Of a stretch of 64,000 nucleotides of DNA, positions 62,501 through 64,000 are shown piece by piece. A program made the translations under genes and the position numbers. Numbering within the stretch: the stretch's first letter is position 1; the number at the start of each line of letters is the position of its first letter. The stretch is from the NCBI RefSeq assembly GCF_001039355.2, contig NW_019775537.1:249351-313350 (forward strand), given 5' to 3'. The notes beneath the pieces are model-generated. The model did not search any database and was not told the origin of the DNA. It was given only the letters and a program-made list of their open reading frames with translations. The stretch comes from Lingula anatina (taxonomy: Eukaryota > Brachiopoda > Lingulata > Lingulida > Lingulidae).

Positions 62501-64000
62501 TAGCAGTTGACCACCTCCATGTCACCAACCCCTGTATGATGCAGGTGCTGGATCTATGGCATGCCACCTTTGGGTAAGGACTTAGATTTTATATTACACT
62601 GCGGGCACATGTCCTGTCCTGTATACGACTAGACAGCAAGGTTGAGAACAGCCTTGCTAGTGCTTTTGTAACATATAGGTAATACATCTCTACCTGTTAT
62701 AACTGCAGTTAGTGAAGAAATGTATTCAATGGAATAACTGTAATGTCAGCCGACCCTAGAATTTGGGTTATCAGTATCATATTTCATAGTGTTAAATTAC
62801 AGAGAAATCTGCCAAATAGGAAAGGTGGAAGACATTTTTAGTGAGAACTTATTTATTGGTCATATTGCAGGCAACTGAGGCTGATTGACATAGAGGAATT
62901 CCACAACAGAACAGAGTCCATGGACCTGAAGACATTCCAGCAGCTGTGCATCAGACATGTAGACTCAGCCAAGGAAAAGCTGCTGAAAAAGTAAGCCTTG
63001 TTGTTGAATCAAATAGCAAACTTTTGACTGATGATTTTGTAAATAAATGTTTCAGAGGAAATTGTTTTATGTTTTCAAATATGGTCATTGAAAAATATGA
63101 AGTTAAATGAAAGAACCTTTAAAGCATATTTATCCAGTTGGCAGTTGGAGGTACAATATTCAAAATTGTTACTAGTGTTATTTTAGGATTCACTTATAAT
63201 TAATGCATCATGTAACATCACATTGTAGGTGGTTTCCCGAAATCCAGAATATCTTTTACCAAGGCAACAAAAGGAAGCAGGTTCCTAGCAACCAGGACCA
63301 GGAGAGATTAGAGAAGTTCTTCAACTGTGCTGCCACCCTCATGACAGAACAACTGCAGGCACTGTGTCTGGTGTCCATGTCAGACTACACAGACTTGATA
63401 TGCCAGCCTCCAGTATGTCTACTTATATGATTAGAAAGGCCTGTAGCCATTGGATTTTTTAGGGGGGAGTGGGGGGTTGAAAAAACTGTCCTATTATCTG
63501 AAAAACATTGCTGTGAAACCAGATTTGGCATTAGTTTCTCAGTTTGGGTCAACTAAAGGGGTAAGAAAATGAAAGTGATCCCCTCCTTAAAAATGGCTAC
63601 AGGTACATCAATGACATAGCATAAATTTAAAGATATCAATTGTATATCTTTAAGTGTTAAATATTTTTGTTTAAAACTGTTACAATTAGATAACATCAGC
63701 AAGCTGTCAAACTAATGAACATGTTATATTTTCAGCATTCCACCAGAGCCTATGAACATGCTGGCTTTGTGCTGAGACTGATCCTGGACAAGTCCGAGAT
63801 AAAGTTTGAGCCATCTTTTGAAGATTTTGAGCTAGTGTTATTAAATGCATATGAAGTGATGGACAGAGCTGTCAATGTGGTACCCAGAGTAGAGACTAAA
63901 CTGTATTCTGAATGGGTGAGGAGTTATTTATGATTATACTAGTATCTTGCATTAGGCATTTTCAGTTAGGTTTCTGTACACACACACATTAAAGATTCTG
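56148..64000 (+). CDS. DNAH7: Axonemal dynein heavy chain, DNAH7 type, N-terminal stem part (runs off the window)
   Basis: Eleven exons join in phase to 461 residues: 56148-56174, 56975-57167, 57488-57550, 58393-58522, 58847-58949, 59253-59357, 59756-59834, 60093-60291, 60591-60710, 60949-61132 and 61460-61639. About 170 low-complexity residues are followed by the conserved start of the DNAH3/7/12 stem: RYYYYIHNGIDTEHVAPMED, DYLLSVKKAIVDFVLKDP, WFPEIQNIFYQGNKRKQ, FFNCAATLMTEQLQ and PRVETKLYSEW. I recognise this as closest to DNAH7, a single-headed inner-arm heavy chain of motile cilia. The motor (AAA+ and microtubule-binding parts) lies beyond the window. Exons 7-11 recur as a second copy at 62036-63915, which normal DNAH7 proteins do not have. 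Confidence 0.88.
56431..56499. repeat. (CA)n microsatellite, imperfect
   Basis: CA-rich, with a pure core at about 56470-56498, in dynein intron 1. Confidence 0.9.
56975..57167 (+). CDS. DNAH7: DNAH7-like exon 2
   Basis: Residues 10-73 plus one base. It is a basic, proline-rich stretch (IRFLPTLPNKRTKPSWQQNP), then LGIDLVSELTA. Acceptor GTCTAG, donor GTAAGC. Confidence 0.72.
57488..57550 (+). CDS. DNAH7: DNAH7-like exon 3
   Basis: Residues 74-94 plus one base, acidic: ITEDIDEYLEDLIF. Phase 1 on both sides, matching its neighbours. Confidence 0.68.
58393..58522 (+). CDS. DNAH7: DNAH7-like exon 4
   Basis: Residues 95-137 plus two bases. It has a Gly/Asn-rich linker and then KDREHFRKALVDIIM. 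Phase 1 in, phase 2 out. Confidence 0.75.
58847..58949 (+). CDS. DNAH7: DNAH7-like exon 5
   Basis: Residues 138-172, a Pro/Ser/Thr-rich linker ending SAEKDIL. Phase 2 in, phase 0 out. Confidence 0.75.
59253..59357 (+). CDS. DNAH7: DNAH7-like exon 6: YYYYIHNGID motif
   Basis: Residues 173-207, 35 codons in phase 0. RYYYYIHNGIDTEHVAPMED and WLENVLKLVPGELK are hallmarks of the DNAH3/7/12 subfamily. This exon is not in the duplicated block. Confidence 0.9.
59756..59834 (+). CDS. DNAH7: DNAH7-like exon 7 (duplicated block, copy 1)
   Basis: Residues 208-233 plus one base: DEMREDYLLSVKKAI. Identical to 62036-62114. Confidence 0.9.
60093..60291 (+). CDS. DNAH7: DNAH7-like exon 8 (copy 1)
   Basis: Residues 234-299 plus two bases: DFVLKDPREKESDEKEHLPG, then YTWARDIAVDHLHV and MMQVLDLWHATFG. 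Confidence 0.92.
60591..60710 (+). CDS. DNAH7: DNAH7-like exon 9 (copy 1)
   Basis: Residues 300-339 plus two bases: LRLIDIEEFHNRTES and HVDSAKEKLLK. Phase 2 on both sides. Confidence 0.91.
60949..61132 (+). CDS. DNAH7: DNAH7-like exon 10 (copy 1)
   Basis: Residues 340-401: WFPEIQNIFYQGNKRKQVPS, FFNCAATLMTEQLQALCLVS and YTDLICQPP. Donor GTATGT, phase 0. Confidence 0.92.
61160..61327 (+). mobile_element. MITE-like element with CCTGTAGCCA inverted ends (dynein intron, copy 1)
   Basis: 168 bp bounded by CCTGTAGCCATTTTTTAGG and its near-reverse complement (TTAAAAATGGCTACAGG). There is no coding capacity. I could not define a target-site duplication. Confidence 0.65.
61460..61639 (+). CDS. DNAH7: DNAH7-like exon 11 (copy 1)
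   Basis: Residues 402-461, 60 codons in phase 0: RAYEHAGFVLRLILDKSEIK and VNVVPRVETKLYSEW. The donor is GTGAGG; the next normal exon is not seen after it. Confidence 0.91.
61666..61808 (+). repeat. Insert between the duplicated blocks, with AAT microsatellite and one N
   Basis: A TAA/AAT microsatellite (61664-61693) runs into GATTCTTATATGGCGCC, an N at 61712, and about 95 bp that is more GC-rich than the flanks. None of it occurs at the other block ends. It resembles the tail of a dispersed repeat with a microsatellite end, and is where the assembler joined sequences. Confidence 0.7.
62036..62114 (+). CDS. DNAH7: Second copy of DNAH7-like exon 7
   Basis: Identical to 59756-59834, with acceptor and donor kept. 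It starts in phase 0, so splicing from exon 11 of copy 1 would stay in frame. Confidence 0.72.
62375..62573 (+). CDS. DNAH7: Second copy of DNAH7-like exon 8
   Basis: Same protein as 60093-60291. The only difference seen is one Leu codon changed at two bases (TTG to CTA). Confidence 0.72.
62871..62990 (+). CDS. DNAH7: Second copy of DNAH7-like exon 9
   Basis: Same protein as 60591-60710. One silent change (TCG to TCA, Ser). Confidence 0.72.
63229..63412 (+). CDS. DNAH7: Second copy of DNAH7-like exon 10
   Basis: Identical to 60949-61132, with intact splice sites. Confidence 0.72.
63440..63603 (+). mobile_element. Same MITE-like element in copy 2 of the duplicated block
   Basis: The element occupies the same intron position as at 61160-61327, with a small insertion near its left end and a deletion in the middle. 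It was therefore present before the blocks diverged. Confidence 0.65.
63736..63915 (+). CDS. DNAH7: Second copy of DNAH7-like exon 11
   Basis: Same protein as 61460-61639 with three silent changes (GCG/GCA, AGG/AGA, TAC/TAT). The sequence after its donor differs from copy 1 and probably continues into the true downstream intron. Confidence 0.72.

Larger units (their letters stand above)
61809..63941 (+). repeat. Tandem duplication, copy 2
   Basis: Same order and orientation as copy 1, offset about 2280 bp, including the small TIR element in the intron before exon 11. See findings for artefact versus real duplication. Confidence 0.95.

Overview
This is nuclear DNA of a multicellular animal. 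It is AT-rich, its genes are split by GT-AG introns, and between the genes it holds microsatellites and small inverted-repeat elements. The gene set points to a bilaterian with motile cilia: an axonemal dynein heavy chain, a class C orphan receptor of the GPR158/GPR179 type, a mitochondrial COA1-like factor and an NHL-repeat protein. The overall look (dense microsatellites, short MITEs, many long introns) fits a marine invertebrate such as a lophotrochozoan, but nothing in the window fixes the phylum, and that part is inference.

Layout. Positions 1-16900 are largely non-coding, with one weak candidate promoter and first exon at 6080-6244 and several small repeats. An intronless NHL-repeat gene lies on + at 17204-18136. 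After about 6 kb of non-coding DNA comes a complete ten-exon receptor gene on the minus strand (51224 down to 24331, 826 residues). All nine of its introns keep phase, and the first is 19.8 kb long. A four-exon COA1-like gene lies on minus at 55548-53997 (174 residues). Head to head with it, about 600 bp away, a DNAH7-type dynein heavy chain starts on + at 56148 and runs off the right edge. The gap between these two genes carries a 13-bp RFX-type X-box and a YY1-like site, which is what a ciliary gene sharing a promoter with a housekeeping gene would be expected to have.

The most striking anomaly is at the right end. Five consecutive dynein exons (254 codons) occur twice, at 59529-61665 and 61809-63941. 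A 143-bp insert separates the copies and contains the only N in the window. All six base differences I see between the coding parts are synonymous and the exon phases would allow read-through. Two alleles placed in series by the assembler is the simplest explanation; a very recent real duplication is the alternative. I found no convincing new multi-gene system. The remaining points of interest are a near-palindromic element of about 245 bp, a small TIR element family with copies inside the dynein intron, a 50-bp minisatellite in a receptor intron, and possible changes in the receptor's ligand pocket and C-terminal tail.
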